A stretch of DNA of 64,000 nt from positions 21,411 to 85,410 of the forward strand of contig JAQXLY010000060.1 in NCBI GenBank assembly GCA_029012365.1. The letters run 5' to 3'. The notes beneath the pieces were generated by a model. The model saw nothing but the letters and a program-made list of their open reading frames with translations, was not told where the DNA came from and ran no database searches. The position numbers and the translations under genes were made by a program. Shown one piece after another: positions 46,271 through 55,391 of the stretch. Source of the DNA: Lachnospiraceae bacterium. GTDB lineage: Bacteria > Bacillota > Clostridia > Lachnospirales > Lachnospiraceae. Position 1 is the stretch's first letter. Each line of letters starts with the position of its first letter.

Positions 46271-46738
46271 CTATTCACCCTTAATCGACACATTGATTTC
46301 TATTGATTTCCCGTTCTCAAGTGTTAACGGAATTGCAACATTCGCCGCATAGTTTGAAGAAAATACCACCTCTCCCGAACACATTGTCGGCGGTGTAATA
46401 TCAATTCCGATTCCCTTCGTTGAAAAAATAGTGGCGGAATTTCCGAGAATCATATTTCCAAGCTCACAAATTGCGCTTGTAGACATCTCGTTCATTTCTG
46501 TCACCGGCATCATCATCATCTTTGATGCCACTTCACATGCCACATTATTTTGAAAAGCAATCATGACCTGCCCTTTCATTTCACCGGTAACACCAATCAT
46601 TATAATCAAAGCATCTTTTTCAAATGCAGCCTGCTTCAGAGAGGGCTTCCCTACTTTTGTTTCCATACCAAAATCACGTAAAACACTGGATGCTGCTGTT
46701 AAAAAAGGATTTATATGTTCCACATTTAGTAGTGCCAT
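46271..46738 (-). CDS. CheX-like chemotaxis phosphatase family protein
   Basis: A 155-residue protein of the CheC/CheX/FliY fold. The phosphatase-type helix is seen as AICELGNMILGNSATIFS (Glu and Asn being the CheX active-site pair), and the C-terminal part repeats the beta pattern (SIEINVSIKGE). CheX removes phosphate from CheY. No other chemotaxis genes are adjacent. The start at 46738 (MALLNVEH) is nine bases after GGAGG. Confidence 0.85.
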   Translation of the reverse strand: MALLNVEHINPFLTAASSVLRDFGMETKVGKPSLKQAAFEKDALIIMIGVTGEMKGQVMIAFQNNVACEVASKMMMMPVTEMNEMSTSAICELGNMILGNSATIFSTKGIGIDITPPTMCSGEVVFSSNYAANVAIPLTLENGKSIEINVSIKGE

Positions 46739-46795
46739 AAGCAATTGCCTCCGTTTACTTTTTATCTTTTGGCGCTTATCATGTACTTCATTGTA

Positions 46796-47455
46796 TCACA
46801 CTCTGGGATTTATCGCAAGCACCGTTTTCAGCTTTCTCCGTATTCTTTGCAGTGCATTGTCAATAGACTTCGGCTCTTTCCCCATCAATACCGCAATCTT
46901 CTGATACGGAAGTCCGGACGCATAATATGACAACACCTGCTGTTCCATGCGGCTTAGCTTTGAAAGAACCTCCTCCTCCAGCCTGACCGCATTCTCTCTG
47001 TCTATCACCGACTCCTCCGGGCTTTTCTGACGGTAATCCACCGCATCATATGCCCTTGTACCGGTATTGCTCTGTTCGGCATCCTCTGCATTCGCAAACA
47101 AATCAAAGGAAATATAATTATTCAACGGCTGATTTTTTTTTGTATTCGAAGATTTGATTGCAGAGTACATTTGTCTGGTAATGCACAGTCCGGCAAACGC
47201 GGCAAAGGAATCGTTTTTTTGCGGATTATACTCTCTGATTGCTTTAAACAGGCCAATCATACCCTCCTGTATTAAATCTTCCTTATCCGCACCGACCAGA
47301 TATAATGCCGTTGCTTTACTACGCACCATATTCTTGTAACGGTTCAGCATTTCTTCCATTGCTCCGTTTTCACCCTTCTGACAACGGAAAATCAGCTCGA
47401 TTTCTTCTGCCTCAGACCCTGCACCATTTTGTTCTTCCCTCTCACTTTTTCCCAT
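46796..47455 (-). CDS. sigH: RNA polymerase sigma factor SigH-type
   Basis: A 219-residue sigma-70 family factor resembling sporulation sigma-H. Region 2 holds DLIQEGMIGLFKAIREYN, the core-binding and -10 recognition helix; region 4 is QQVLSYYASGLPYQKIAVLM with KSIDNALQRIRRKLK binding the -35. Its place after mrnC and rlmB is the same as sigH in Bacillus. In spore formers it starts sporulation; whether this organism sporulates is not shown here. Confidence 0.9.
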   Translation of the reverse strand: MGKSEREEQNGAGSEAEEIELIFRCQKGENGAMEEMLNRYKNMVRSKATALYLVGADKEDLIQEGMIGLFKAIREYNPQKNDSFAAFAGLCITRQMYSAIKSSNTKKNQPLNNYISFDLFANAEDAEQSNTGTRAYDAVDYRQKSPEESVIDRENAVRLEEEVLSKLSRMEQQVLSYYASGLPYQKIAVLMGKEPKSIDNALQRIRRKLKTVLAINPRV

Positions 47456-47484
47456 AAACCACTCCTTCCTCTGCGAGGTTTTCC

Positions 47485-48228
47485 TTACTTTCCGAGTCGC
47501 TGTCGTACAATTTCGTACATAAGAACCCCGGCAGCCACCGAAGCATTTAAAGAATCGATTTCCCCCTTCATCGGAATGCTTGTAATATAATCACACTTTT
47601 CTCTTACCAGACGGCTAACTCCTTCTCCTTCGTTTCCGATTACAAGCCCTATCGGTCCGATCAGATTCTGTCTGTACATCACTTCACCGTCCATATCCGC
47701 ACAGACAAACCACAACCCTTCCTTTTTCAACTCCTCCATTGTCTGCACAAGATTTGTCACCTTTGCTACCGGTGTATAATTTAATGCTCCTGCACTGGTT
47801 TTTGCAACTGTTGCGGTAAGTCCTGCCGCACGCCGCTTCGGAATAATAACACCATGTGCTCCCGCAAGATTTGCGGTACGAATAATAGCTCCGAGATTAT
47901 GCGGGTCTTCAATGCCGTCAAGCAGTATAAGAAACGGTGCCTCTCCCTTTTCCCTTGCAATGGCAAGCAAATCCGACACCTCCGCATACTCATAAGCCGC
48001 AGCATAAGCAATTACTCCCTGGTGCTTTCCGGTGGCAGACATCTGATCCAGACGTTCCTTTTTTACAAATGACACAACCGCATTCTGTTTCTTTGCTTCC
48101 TTTAAAATGTTGTTCATGGCACCTTCGCGGTTCCCTTCCAGCACAAACAGGCGGTCAATGGTTTTTCCTGAGCGAAATGCTTCCGCTACCGCATTCCTTC
48201 CTTCAATCGTTAACTCCTCGTATCGCAT
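47485..48228 (-). CDS. rlmB: 23S rRNA (guanosine-2251 2'-O)-methyltransferase
   Basis: A 247-residue SpoU-family SPOUT enzyme with an N-terminal L30e-like substrate domain (about 5-75) and a knotted SAM domain: DGIEDPHNLGAIIRTA, IGNEGEGVSRLV and SLNASVAAGVLMYE. It methylates a ribose in the peptidyl-transferase region. It overlaps the end of mrnC by 19 bases and is followed 30 bases on by sigH. Confidence 0.94.
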   Translation of the reverse strand: MRYEELTIEGRNAVAEAFRSGKTIDRLFVLEGNREGAMNNILKEAKKQNAVVSFVKKERLDQMSATGKHQGVIAYAAAYEYAEVSDLLAIAREKGEAPFLILLDGIEDPHNLGAIIRTANLAGAHGVIIPKRRAAGLTATVAKTSAGALNYTPVAKVTNLVQTMEELKKEGLWFVCADMDGEVMYRQNLIGPIGLVIGNEGEGVSRLVREKCDYITSIPMKGEIDSLNASVAAGVLMYEIVRQRLGK

Positions 48229-48689
48229 CTATTTTCTTCCTCCATTGTTCCTGCCAGAGCCATAGCAATCATACGCTCCGTCTGTCCGGTCAGATACCAG
48301 TACCCGAACAGCGCCTCAAATCCGGTGGCTACCCGGTAATCTCCGATTGTCGCATTTTTTGCGCTCGTATAGGACTTTGCGTTTCTTCCCCTGCGGAACA
48401 CCGACAATTCTTCCTCCGTCAACAGCTCCTTAATGCGGTGATAGGAATCCTTTTGTGCTTCTGCTTTTACCAGCTTGCTGGCATGCTTATGCAGGGTATT
48501 GACCGGTGCATTGCCACGCTCTACCAGAACGGTACGAACAATCAGCTCATACACCGCATCCCCTATATACGCAAGGGTCAGCGGGGAGTATTGCTTTGCA
48601 TCCTGTTCCTGCAGGGAAAACACATCGCAAATCTGATGGCACAAAAAATGAGGTTCCTGTTCCGCATCCTGCTGCACACACCGATTCAT
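48210..48689 (-). CDS. mrnC: mini-ribonuclease III
   Basis: A 159-residue Mini-III, a RNase III catalytic domain without the double-stranded RNA-binding domain; in Bacillus it matures 23S rRNA ends. The motif LAYIGDAVYELIVR carries the catalytic acidic residues, and FEALFGYWYLTG the second set. Start at 48689 (MNRCVQQ) follows GGAGG by about eleven bases; the frame extends to 48725 into cysS. It lies between cysS and rlmB as in Bacillus. Confidence 0.92.
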   Translation of the reverse strand: MNRCVQQDAEQEPHFLCHQICDVFSLQEQDAKQYSPLTLAYIGDAVYELIVRTVLVERGNAPVNTLHKHASKLVKAEAQKDSYHRIKELLTEEELSVFRRGRNAKSYTSAKNATIGDYRVATGFEALFGYWYLTGQTERMIAMALAGTMEEENRCDTRS

Positions 48690-48709
48690 ATCCGTGTGTA
48701 CCTCCTTTT

Positions 48710-50137
48710 CTACACCAGTTCCCATACTACGCCTTCTCTCGTATCCTTGATTGCTACTCCCTTTGCCAGAAGCTCATCCCGAATCGCATCAGCCCTTGCA
48801 AAATCCTTTGCCTTCTTTGCTTCCTTACGTTCTTCGATTTTTGCAAGTACAAAAGCTGTTAACTCATCATCCGCTCCGTTTCCACCGTCCGGCTTAGCGT
48901 CGGCTTCCCCTGCGGTCAGATTAAGTCCGAGCACATAATCCATTTCTTTTATAAGTGCAAGCTTTGTCGCACCGTTCATCTCATCCTTCAGCACATCATA
49001 CACAACAGTCAATGCACTGGAGGTATTGATATCGTTTGTCAGAGCTTCCAAAAACTTTTCATGAAACAAATTCTTCTTTGCTTCGTCCACTTCTCCTTCC
49101 GGATTAAGACCCGCTATCCTTTTCACAAGCTTCTGATATGCCGCTGCCACCTGGTCGAGTACCTCATAAGAAAACTCTAACGGCTTACGATAATGGGACT
49201 GTAGGCAGAACATACGATATACCAACGGATGATACCCCTTCTCCTCTAACAGGGAAACAGTCAGGAAATCACCCTTGGACTTACTCATCTTACCGGAACG
49301 GTCATTCAGATGATGCACATGGAACCAGTAATTACACCACTTATGTCCCAGATATGCCTCACTCTGGGCAATTTCGTTCGTATGATGCGGAAAAATATTA
49401 TCTACTCCTCCGCAGTGGATATCCATAAACTCACCCAGATGCTTTATAGAGATTCCGGAGCATTCGATATGCCAGCCCGGATAACCGATTCCCCACGGGC
49501 TTTCCCATTTTAACTCCTGGGCATCAAATTTCGACTTCGTGAACCAGAGAACAAAATCACTTTTATTCTTCTTATTCTCGTCCTGCTCCACATCATCACG
49601 CACTCCTACCAGAAGCTCCTTTTCGCTCTGACTGGAAAATACATAATAATCCTCCAGCTTAGACGTGTCAAAATAAATATTGCCGCCTGCTTCGTATGCA
49701 TATCCCTTTTCTAACAGCACCTCAACCATATGAATAAACTCAGTAATACAATTCGTAGCCGGTTCTACTACATCCGGCGTCTTTATATTTAACTTTCCGC
49801 AATCCGAAAAAAAAGCATCCGTATAAAACTTTGCAATCTCCATCACGGTTTTATTTTCGCGTTTTGCTCCCTTTAGCATCTTATCCTCGCCTGTATCCGC
49901 ATCACTGGATAAATGTCCGACATCCGTTATATTCATAACACGCTTTACATCATAGCCCGCGAAGCGCAAAGACTTTTCCAGCACATCCTCCATAATATAG
50001 CTGCGAAGATTACCGATGTGGGCAAAATGATATACTGTAGGCCCGCAGGTATACATCTTTACTTTTCCTTCCTCATTCGGAATAAACTGCTCTACCTTCC
50101 TTGTCAGTGTGTTGAATAGCTGAAACCTGTTTTCCAT
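48710..50137 (-). CDS. cysS: cysteinyl-tRNA synthetase
   Basis: A 475-residue class-I synthetase. HIGH-type CGPTVYHFAHIGNLRS is near residues 32-47, the KMSKS loop GKMSKSKGDF near 268, and zinc ligands include CGPTVY, ECSGISIKHLG and HHTNEIAQSE. It charges tRNA-Cys. The start at 50137 has AAAGGAG seven bases upstream. It follows cysE by 55 bases, so both lie behind the T-box at 50971-51230. Confidence 0.96.
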   Translation of the reverse strand: MENRFQLFNTLTRKVEQFIPNEEGKVKMYTCGPTVYHFAHIGNLRSYIMEDVLEKSLRFAGYDVKRVMNITDVGHLSSDADTGEDKMLKGAKRENKTVMEIAKFYTDAFFSDCGKLNIKTPDVVEPATNCITEFIHMVEVLLEKGYAYEAGGNIYFDTSKLEDYYVFSSQSEKELLVGVRDDVEQDENKKNKSDFVLWFTKSKFDAQELKWESPWGIGYPGWHIECSGISIKHLGEFMDIHCGGVDNIFPHHTNEIAQSEAYLGHKWCNYWFHVHHLNDRSGKMSKSKGDFLTVSLLEEKGYHPLVYRMFCLQSHYRKPLEFSYEVLDQVAAAYQKLVKRIAGLNPEGEVDEAKKNLFHEKFLEALTNDINTSSALTVVYDVLKDEMNGATKLALIKEMDYVLGLNLTAGEADAKPDGGNGADDELTAFVLAKIEERKEAKKAKDFARADAIRDELLAKGVAIKDTREGVVWELV

Positions 50138-50192
50138 GACATACTCCTTTTCGTTCCTTATATTGATATATTTTGCTGCTGCCTTATACAAT

Positions 50193-50849
50193 TTATTTTT
50201 CCTCAAGTGCCGCCGCAAGCTCCTCTATCCGTTCTTTTAACTTCAGGTTCTCCTGTTGCAGCCGGTCAATTTCCATCATAACAGGATTCGGCAAATGTAC
50301 CTGATCCAAATCTTCCCGCGGTATACGCTTGTTATCGCGCTTTACGACAATACCGGGTACACCTACCACGGTAGAATTCGGCGGAACCTCCCTTAACACC
50401 ACAGAGCCGGCACCGATTTTTGAATTTTCTCCTACCGTAAATGACCCCAGCACCTTTGCACCGGCACTAATCATTACATTATCTCCGATGGTAGGGTGGC
50501 GTTTTCCCTGCTCCTTTCCGGTACCTCCGAGTGTCACACCCTGATACAGTGTAACATTATCACCGATAATTGCTGTTTCACCGATTACAACTCCGTGTCC
50601 GTGGTCAATGAACAGCCCCTTCCCTATGGTTGCCCCCGGATGAATCTCGATTCCCGTCTTTCTCGCTGTACGCTGGGAATACCATCTTGCCAGGAAATAA
50701 TGCTTTTTCATGTACAGCTTATGTGCCAGACGATGTCTTAATATAGCGCGAAAGCTCGGATACAAAAAAACCTCCCACGAAGACTTAATTGCCGCATCTC
50801 TTTCTTTTATTACCTGCATTTCTTCTTTTACATATTGAATAAATCCCAT
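50193..50849 (-). CDS. cysE: serine O-acetyltransferase
   Basis: A 218-residue left-handed beta-helix acetyltransferase that makes O-acetylserine, the precursor of cysteine. The hexapeptide repeats run from about residue 65 ([24 protein letters not shown]) to 160 ([17 protein letters not shown]). The C-terminal 35 residues form a charged coil ([21 protein letters not shown]) not needed for catalysis. First gene of the cysE-cysS operon behind the T-box. Confidence 0.95.
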   Translation of the reverse strand: MGFIQYVKEEMQVIKERDAAIKSSWEVFLYPSFRAILRHRLAHKLYMKKHYFLARWYSQRTARKTGIEIHPGATIGKGLFIDHGHGVVIGETAIIGDNVTLYQGVTLGGTGKEQGKRHPTIGDNVMISAGAKVLGSFTVGENSKIGAGSVVLREVPPNSTVVGVPGIVVKRDNKRIPREDLDQVHLPNPVMMEIDRLQQENLKLKERIEELAAALEEK

Positions 50850-50894
50850 AGAATCCTCCTGTCAGAACAAAGAGCGCGCATCCTTAGCGGAGCT

Positions 50895-50975
50895 TTTTAT
50901 CGAATAGACTCAATTTCCTATTTGGCTTCAGGTGTCAAAAGGTACTTATGACACCTGAAGCCCATTCGATAAAAA
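50895..50975 (-). promoter_or_regulatory. nested palindrome between the T-box terminator and cysE
   Basis: A 14-bp perfect hairpin (ggcttcaggtgtca, 50924-50937, with 50949-50962; 11-base loop) sits inside a second, wider pair, ttttatcgaat near 50895-50905 with attcgataaaa at 50963-50973. The outer right arm overlaps the T tract of the T-box terminator. In the read-through RNA this would fold as a long stem just before the cysE ribosome site. Confidence 0.55.
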
Positions 50976-51230
50976 ACACCCCTTCTTTCGAAGAGGTGTC
51001 AATATACACGGTTCCACTCAACTTTTACAGGAGTACACATTTCATGCTCCTGCTCTTTCTACATAATAACGACTGCCGCCGTACATGGCTACCCCTGAAA
51101 GGCTCACCTGTCCGCTCCGAAATGCACTTCACCGCATCTGTCTGCCGGAACTGCTTTCAGCCGATGACAGTTCCTCTCTGTTGCCCCATAATCCGGCTAC
51201 TCTTTTCTTCACTGCGTTTTACTTGTTTTC
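50971..51230 (-). promoter_or_regulatory. T-box riboswitch controlling cysE-cysS
   Basis: A leader of about 260 bases transcribed toward cysE. The T-box core TGAGTGGAACCGTG (about 51007-51020) matches the AGGGTGGNACCGCG consensus at 11 of 14. A stem I with the AGAGAG motif lies upstream (about 51115-51180). The terminator (gacacctcttcgaaagaagg start, then a T6 run) is at 50971-51000. T-boxes sense uncharged tRNA by codon-anticodon pairing; TGC cysteine triplets are present in the specifier area (near 51125-51140), which fits the genes downstream. The specifier choice is inferred. Confidence 0.85.
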
Positions 51231-51233
51231 TTC

Positions 51234-51263
51234 ATTATATGCAAAAAGACACATTTTTGTCAA
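51234..51263 (-). promoter_or_regulatory. promoter of the cysE T-box transcript
   Basis: Minus-strand TTGACA (51258-51263) and TATAAT (51234-51239), both perfect, spacer 18 bases. Confidence 0.85.
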
Positions 51264-51276
51264 GAGTAAAGATATG

Positions 51277-52320
51277 CTATACCTCTTCCGGCACATGAAT
51301 CACTGCCCGGTAAGCATCCTTTTCTGCCCACTCGTCATCAAAAAGTAACGGATAGCTTCTCTCCTTCCGGAATCCTGTAAGCCAGCTTTCATTATCTCTC
51401 ATGCCCCAGAAGGTTACACAGGCAATATCGGCTTTTCCTTCCTTTTTTGCCTTGACATAAATCTTAAAAAGGTCTCTGTATGCATCCGCAAGCTTCTTCT
51501 GCCCCTCCTCGGACGGATCCGGATTATGAATATCAAGCTCCGTGGAGTGTATCTCAAGGCCAAGTGCACCAAAGGTATGTAACGCCCTTTCGTATTCCTC
51601 CAGATTACAATCATTAAGGACAAGATGAGTCTGCATTCCCAGACCGTCAATTAGCTTTTCTTTCATTAACGGCTTTAAAATATACTCAATAATCGTATCA
51701 CGCTTAAACGGAATAAACGTATTATAATCGTTATAAAACAGCTTCACACCCTCCGCCGCATACTTTCTGGCAAAGCGGAACGCATACAATACAAAATCCT
51801 CGCCGATGGTCTGATACCACGGAGAACGCTTTCTCCAGCCTTCTTCATTTCTCTCTTCTATTGCTTCATTTACAACATCCCATGCATAAACTACACCCGG
51901 ATATTCCGTCTGTACAAAGGTAAGTACACTTTTAATAAACCATTCCATTCTTGCAAGCATTGTATCCCGGTCAGCCCACGGTGCCTCCGGATTATCCTGA
52001 TAGCCTTCCTTGAAAAACCAGATAGGAGTCTGATTATGCCATGCCAGTGTATGTCCGCGCATTGCAATGTTATTCTCCTTAGCAAACTCCAGATACTTTC
52101 CGGCAGCATCACAGTTCATTGCAGGCTGCAGGTTATACTTCTCCGGATTTGACAAATTTGCTTCCTTGTCTAACATATACATCGGCTTCATCTCATTTTC
52201 CGCCGTCATGCTGCTGTAATGCTTTACCAGCTCTTCCTTAGCCTTATCGGACTTCATATCAAAAAAAGAAACCGATGTCCCTATCTTAAAATACGGCTCA
52301 AATACTTTTTTCAAACTCAT
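51277..52320 (-). CDS. intracellular GH10 endo-1,4-beta-xylanase
   Basis: A 347-residue glycoside hydrolase family 10 enzyme. GHTLAWHNQTP, the acid/base Glu in WDVVNEAIEE and the nucleophile Glu in STELDIH are all present, plus CVTFWGMRD near the end. No signal peptide, so it cuts imported xylo-oligosaccharides rather than polymer. The start at 52320 (MSLKKVFEPY) follows AGGGAGAGG; a frame extension to 52485 is not credible. It stops 14 bases from the cysE promoter and has its own upstream region. Confidence 0.94.
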   Translation of the reverse strand: MSLKKVFEPYFKIGTSVSFFDMKSDKAKEELVKHYSSMTAENEMKPMYMLDKEANLSNPEKYNLQPAMNCDAAGKYLEFAKENNIAMRGHTLAWHNQTPIWFFKEGYQDNPEAPWADRDTMLARMEWFIKSVLTFVQTEYPGVVYAWDVVNEAIEERNEEGWRKRSPWYQTIGEDFVLYAFRFARKYAAEGVKLFYNDYNTFIPFKRDTIIEYILKPLMKEKLIDGLGMQTHLVLNDCNLEEYERALHTFGALGLEIHSTELDIHNPDPSEEGQKKLADAYRDLFKIYVKAKKEGKADIACVTFWGMRDNESWLTGFRKERSYPLLFDDEWAEKDAYRAVIHVPEEV

Positions 52321-52572
52321 TCTTCTATACCTCTCCCTTTCTGCTCTCGGCAATATTATATGCCTCAGACTTTTGAGATTTCTCAATGCCCTGTCATGTA
52401 TTTTAACACATTTTCCCAAATTAATCCACATAAGAAGAATCTGATTATATAAGGAAATAAACATTCTTTGTCTCTTACATTTCACTTCTCATTTTTTCAT
52501 TTTTTGCATATAGTATTGCAAACGTATTTCCTTCCGTCTCAGGAAATCAGCTGCTCTTTGAAAGGAGACATG

Positions 52573-53406
52573 ATGAATCAGGATTCTTCCTTTCCGCCGA
52601 TACTGCCTCCTTCCACGGAACTAGGAGCCCTTATATTTGCCCTTCTTCCTTGTCTTAAGGAGGCTTACCGCCCTTTTGCATCTTTTACTTATCACATAAC
52701 CGAGCTCTCCGGATTAAAAAGGATACCCGCTTCTCCTCCCTTGTCCGGTGTTTCAAGTGTGGATACACTTATTTCGGACAAGGATATGCTGCTTCATTCT
52801 TTGTCCTATTACGGAAAGCTGTTTCACATGCCTTTATTATCCACGATTGCAAATCTTCTGCAGGCAATTCAGTTTTACAAAACCTATCAGGAAATTTTAC
52901 CGGGGCTGTTCTCCGCTATGGGAGATACGGGAAACAGTGACAAGACTTCGTCCCCGTTAGAAAGTATGGCAGGCCTCTTTTCGGGACTCGGCGGAGCAGG
53001 CGGGAGTCTGGCAAACTTGTTTTCCACCCTTGGCGGACTTTCGCCCGATTTACTCTCTTCTTTGTTTTCGGGCTTTTCCGGAAGTTCTTCAGCATGCAGC
53101 GGTGCTTCCCCGGATAAATGTGACGAATGCACCCATGAAGCACCCTCCCCATGTACCGGAGACTCCCCGGAAGCACTTTCTCCATGTACCGAAGACTCCA
53201 TGGAAACATTTTCTCCTACCCCTGACTCCTCCCAAGGGACATCGGATGTTCCGGATGAAGAACCCGTCAAAGTATATACCGGAACAGATACAAATCCCGC
53301 AGATGCTGCCCGCAGGGATAGCTCCGATGACCTCTACAACAGCCTCTATACGTTTTTGACCCCGGAGCAGAAAAAGATTTACGAACAACTTATGCATAAT
53401 GAGTAA
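52573..53406 (+). CDS. hypothetical protein with Ser/Gly/Pro-rich repeat region
   Basis: A 277-residue protein I do not recognise. The first 115 residues look ordered (PSTELGALIFALLPCLKEAY, then LLSTIANLLQAIQFYKTYQ). A Gly/Ser/Leu-rich part follows (GLFSGLGGAGGSLANLF), then Cys- and Pro-rich repeats of about ten residues (EAPSPCTGDSP, EALSPCTEDSM, ETFSPTPDSS), then a helical end (LTPEQKKIYEQLMHN). The start ATG 52573 is preceded by AAAGGAG; an ATG three bases earlier is possible. It is followed 48 bases on by another unknown gene and then dedA, all on the plus strand. Confidence 0.7.
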   Translation: MNQDSSFPPILPPSTELGALIFALLPCLKEAYRPFASFTYHITELSGLKRIPASPPLSGVSSVDTLISDKDMLLHSLSYYGKLFHMPLLSTIANLLQAIQFYKTYQEILPGLFSAMGDTGNSDKTSSPLESMAGLFSGLGGAGGSLANLFSTLGGLSPDLLSSLFSGFSGSSSACSGASPDKCDECTHEAPSPCTGDSPEALSPCTEDSMETFSPTPDSSQGTSDVPDEEPVKVYTGTDTNPADAARRDSSDDLYNSLYTFLTPEQKKIYEQLMHNE

Positions 53407-53454
53407 CCTCCCGGCATAAGCTTTTAGAAGATAACTTGCAAAAAAGGAGTTTAT

Positions 53455-53724
53455 ATGAGTCCGGAAACCTTAAAAGCCTTACCCGAATACCAGAAGCTTT
53501 CTCCTGCGAAGCAGGCATTAATCTCCGAGATTGTAAATGACGCAAACAATACACCGGGTGACGCCATGTTACCTCTCCTGTTAAAGGCCCAGACACGAAT
53601 GAAAGCACTTGGAATTCAGTTTACCCAGGAGGAAAGTACCTTTTTAATGTCTGCACTAATGTCGGATTTATCTCCCGCCGATAAAGCGAAATTTGAACTG
53701 TTAAAGAAACTAATGCGAAAATAA
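53455..53724 (+). CDS. small helical hypothetical protein
   Basis: An 89-residue protein of unknown function, almost all helical by eye, with two similar halves (LSPAKQALISEIVNDA and LSPADKAKFELLKKLM). The start follows AAAGGAG by eight bases. The LSPA(K/D)K motif echoes LTPEQKKIYEQL at the end of the preceding gene, so the two proteins may be related or interact. Likely co-transcribed with 52573-53406. Confidence 0.7.
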   Translation: MSPETLKALPEYQKLSPAKQALISEIVNDANNTPGDAMLPLLLKAQTRMKALGIQFTQEESTFLMSALMSDLSPADKAKFELLKKLMRK

Positions 53725-53743
53725 ACAAATAGAAAGGATGCTT

Positions 53744-54346
53744 ATGGAAACACTTTTATCTCTCTTTGACCGTTACGGCATCTTTGCCATGATTATTATT
53801 ATCTTTTTAGAATATGCCTGTTTTCCGATTTCCAGCGAACTGGTGCTTCCCTTTTCCGGTGCCATTGCCCATGCGGAAAATGTCTCCTTCTTTCTTCTGC
53901 TTCCGTTATCCGTACTTGCCGGACTTTTGGGAACCGGTCTCTGTTATCTGGCAGGACGTCTGGGTGGAGAAGCCATTATATCAAAAATGACAAAAAGGTT
54001 TCCAAAAAGTCAGAGAGCTATCGACTCCTCCCGTGCAAAATTTGCGAAATACGGAGCGGGAGCTGTCTGTATCGGCAGGGTAATTCCCCTTTGCCGCACC
54101 TATATTGCCTTTGTAGCCGGCGCTGCGGGACAGCCGCCGTCAATCTATTTTCCTTATTCTCTTTTGGGCATTACAATATGGAACAGCGCCCTTTTATCCC
54201 TCGGCTACTTCCTTCGGGACAACTGGGGCGCTGTTTCCGGTTATTATGAACGCTACAAACAATTCCTGCTGCCGGCCTTAATCGGCGGGGTCGTACTGAT
54301 TATCCTTTTCAAAAAATCGCAGAAGAAAAAGGACTCAAAAACCTAG
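53744..54346 (+). CDS. DedA-family membrane protein
   Basis: A 200-residue DedA/VTT protein. Motifs EYACFPISSELVLPFSG, the glycine-rich GLLGTGLCYLAGRLGG and GRVIPLCRTYIAFVAGAA are typical, with about four membrane segments and reentrant hairpins. Members move lipid carriers such as undecaprenyl phosphate or phosphatidylethanolamine across the membrane. Start at 53744 follows AAAGG; its TAG shares CTAG with the convergent pyrF stop. Confidence 0.9.
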   Translation: METLLSLFDRYGIFAMIIIIFLEYACFPISSELVLPFSGAIAHAENVSFFLLLPLSVLAGLLGTGLCYLAGRLGGEAIISKMTKRFPKSQRAIDSSRAKFAKYGAGAVCIGRVIPLCRTYIAFVAGAAGQPPSIYFPYSLLGITIWNSALLSLGYFLRDNWGAVSGYYERYKQFLLPALIGGVVLIILFKKSQKKKDSKT

Positions 54347-55281
54347 TGTCCGCTTCGTTTCTGCATAATGGCTCCGGCAATGTCCTCGCGCATATCGATG
54401 ACAGCCTGTCTGGATGCCTCCGCAAAGTTTGCCTCTCCGAACTTCGCATATGCCTCCTGCTTATATGCAGCAATAATACCGCGGGAGGAATTTACAATAG
54501 CACCGAGACCGTCTGCATTGAAGTAATGCACCAGATCTGCCGCCTTGCCTCCCTGTGCACCGTAGCCCGGTACAAGAATAAAGCTCTTCGGCATAATCTT
54601 ACGCAAAACCTTTCCCATTTCCGGATAGGTGGCACCTACTACCGCACCGATGTTGCTGTAGTCACCATCCATACAATCAGCTCCCCATTCGGCTACCTTT
54701 TCACCTACATATTCATAGAGCGGTCTGCCGTCAATCAGGCGGTCCTGGAATTCTCCGCTGGACGGATTCGAGGTCTTAACAAGAATAAACAGACCCTTAT
54801 TCTCTTCCTTACAAACCTTTACAAACGGATTGACACCATCACTTCCGAGGTACGGATTTACAGTAACAAAATCCTCGTCAAACGGATAGTAAGTCTTTCT
54901 TCCCACGCTTACCTTACCTAAATGTCCTACTGCATAAGCCTCAGAGGTAGAACCGATATCACCGCGCTTAATATCACCGATAACAACGAGCCCCTTTTCC
55001 TTACAGTACTCCACAGTCCTCTTAAATGCAATCAGCCCCGGAATACCAAACTGCTCATACATTGCCACCTGCGGCTTCACTGCCGGAATCAAATCACAGG
55101 TTGCATCCACAATTGCCTTATTAAACTGCCAGATTGCTTCTGCCGCACCTTCTAATGTCTCACCGAATTCTGCAAAAGCCTTCTCCTTTACCTGAGCCGG
55201 AACATAAGAAAGCATCGGGTCGAGTCCCACCACAATCGGTGCATTTGTCTTCTGAATCTTTGTAATCAGTTCTTTTACCAT
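54343..55281 (-). CDS. pyrF: orotidine-5'-phosphate decarboxylase, type 2
   Basis: A 312-residue long-form (type 2) PyrF that makes UMP from OMP. VVGLDPML at the N-terminus, the catalytic DIKRGDIGST and the PGYGAQGGKAAD phosphate loop are seen. The longer size versus the 230-240 residue type 1 is normal for this class. It follows a broken small gene and pyrC in the same direction. Confidence 0.95.
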   Translation of the reverse strand: MVKELITKIQKTNAPIVVGLDPMLSYVPAQVKEKAFAEFGETLEGAAEAIWQFNKAIVDATCDLIPAVKPQVAMYEQFGIPGLIAFKRTVEYCKEKGLVVIGDIKRGDIGSTSEAYAVGHLGKVSVGRKTYYPFDEDFVTVNPYLGSDGVNPFVKVCKEENKGLFILVKTSNPSSGEFQDRLIDGRPLYEYVGEKVAEWGADCMDGDYSNIGAVVGATYPEMGKVLRKIMPKSFILVPGYGAQGGKAADLVHYFNADGLGAIVNSSRGIIAAYKQEAYAKFGEANFAEASRQAVIDMREDIAGAIMQKRSGH

Positions 55282-55391
55282 AGTAGTCTCCTTTTTCTGC
55301 CTTCCGGCAATTGATTTCTTACAAACCGCCTATCCGGTTTGCACATTCTTTCGAACATTTTAGCACAGAAAACGATCTTTCGCAAGAACTG

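Noticed and set aside
51277..52485. GH10 xylanase starting at 52485
   Set aside because: The extra 55 residues have no ribosome site, do not form a signal peptide, and would cover the divergent promoter region.
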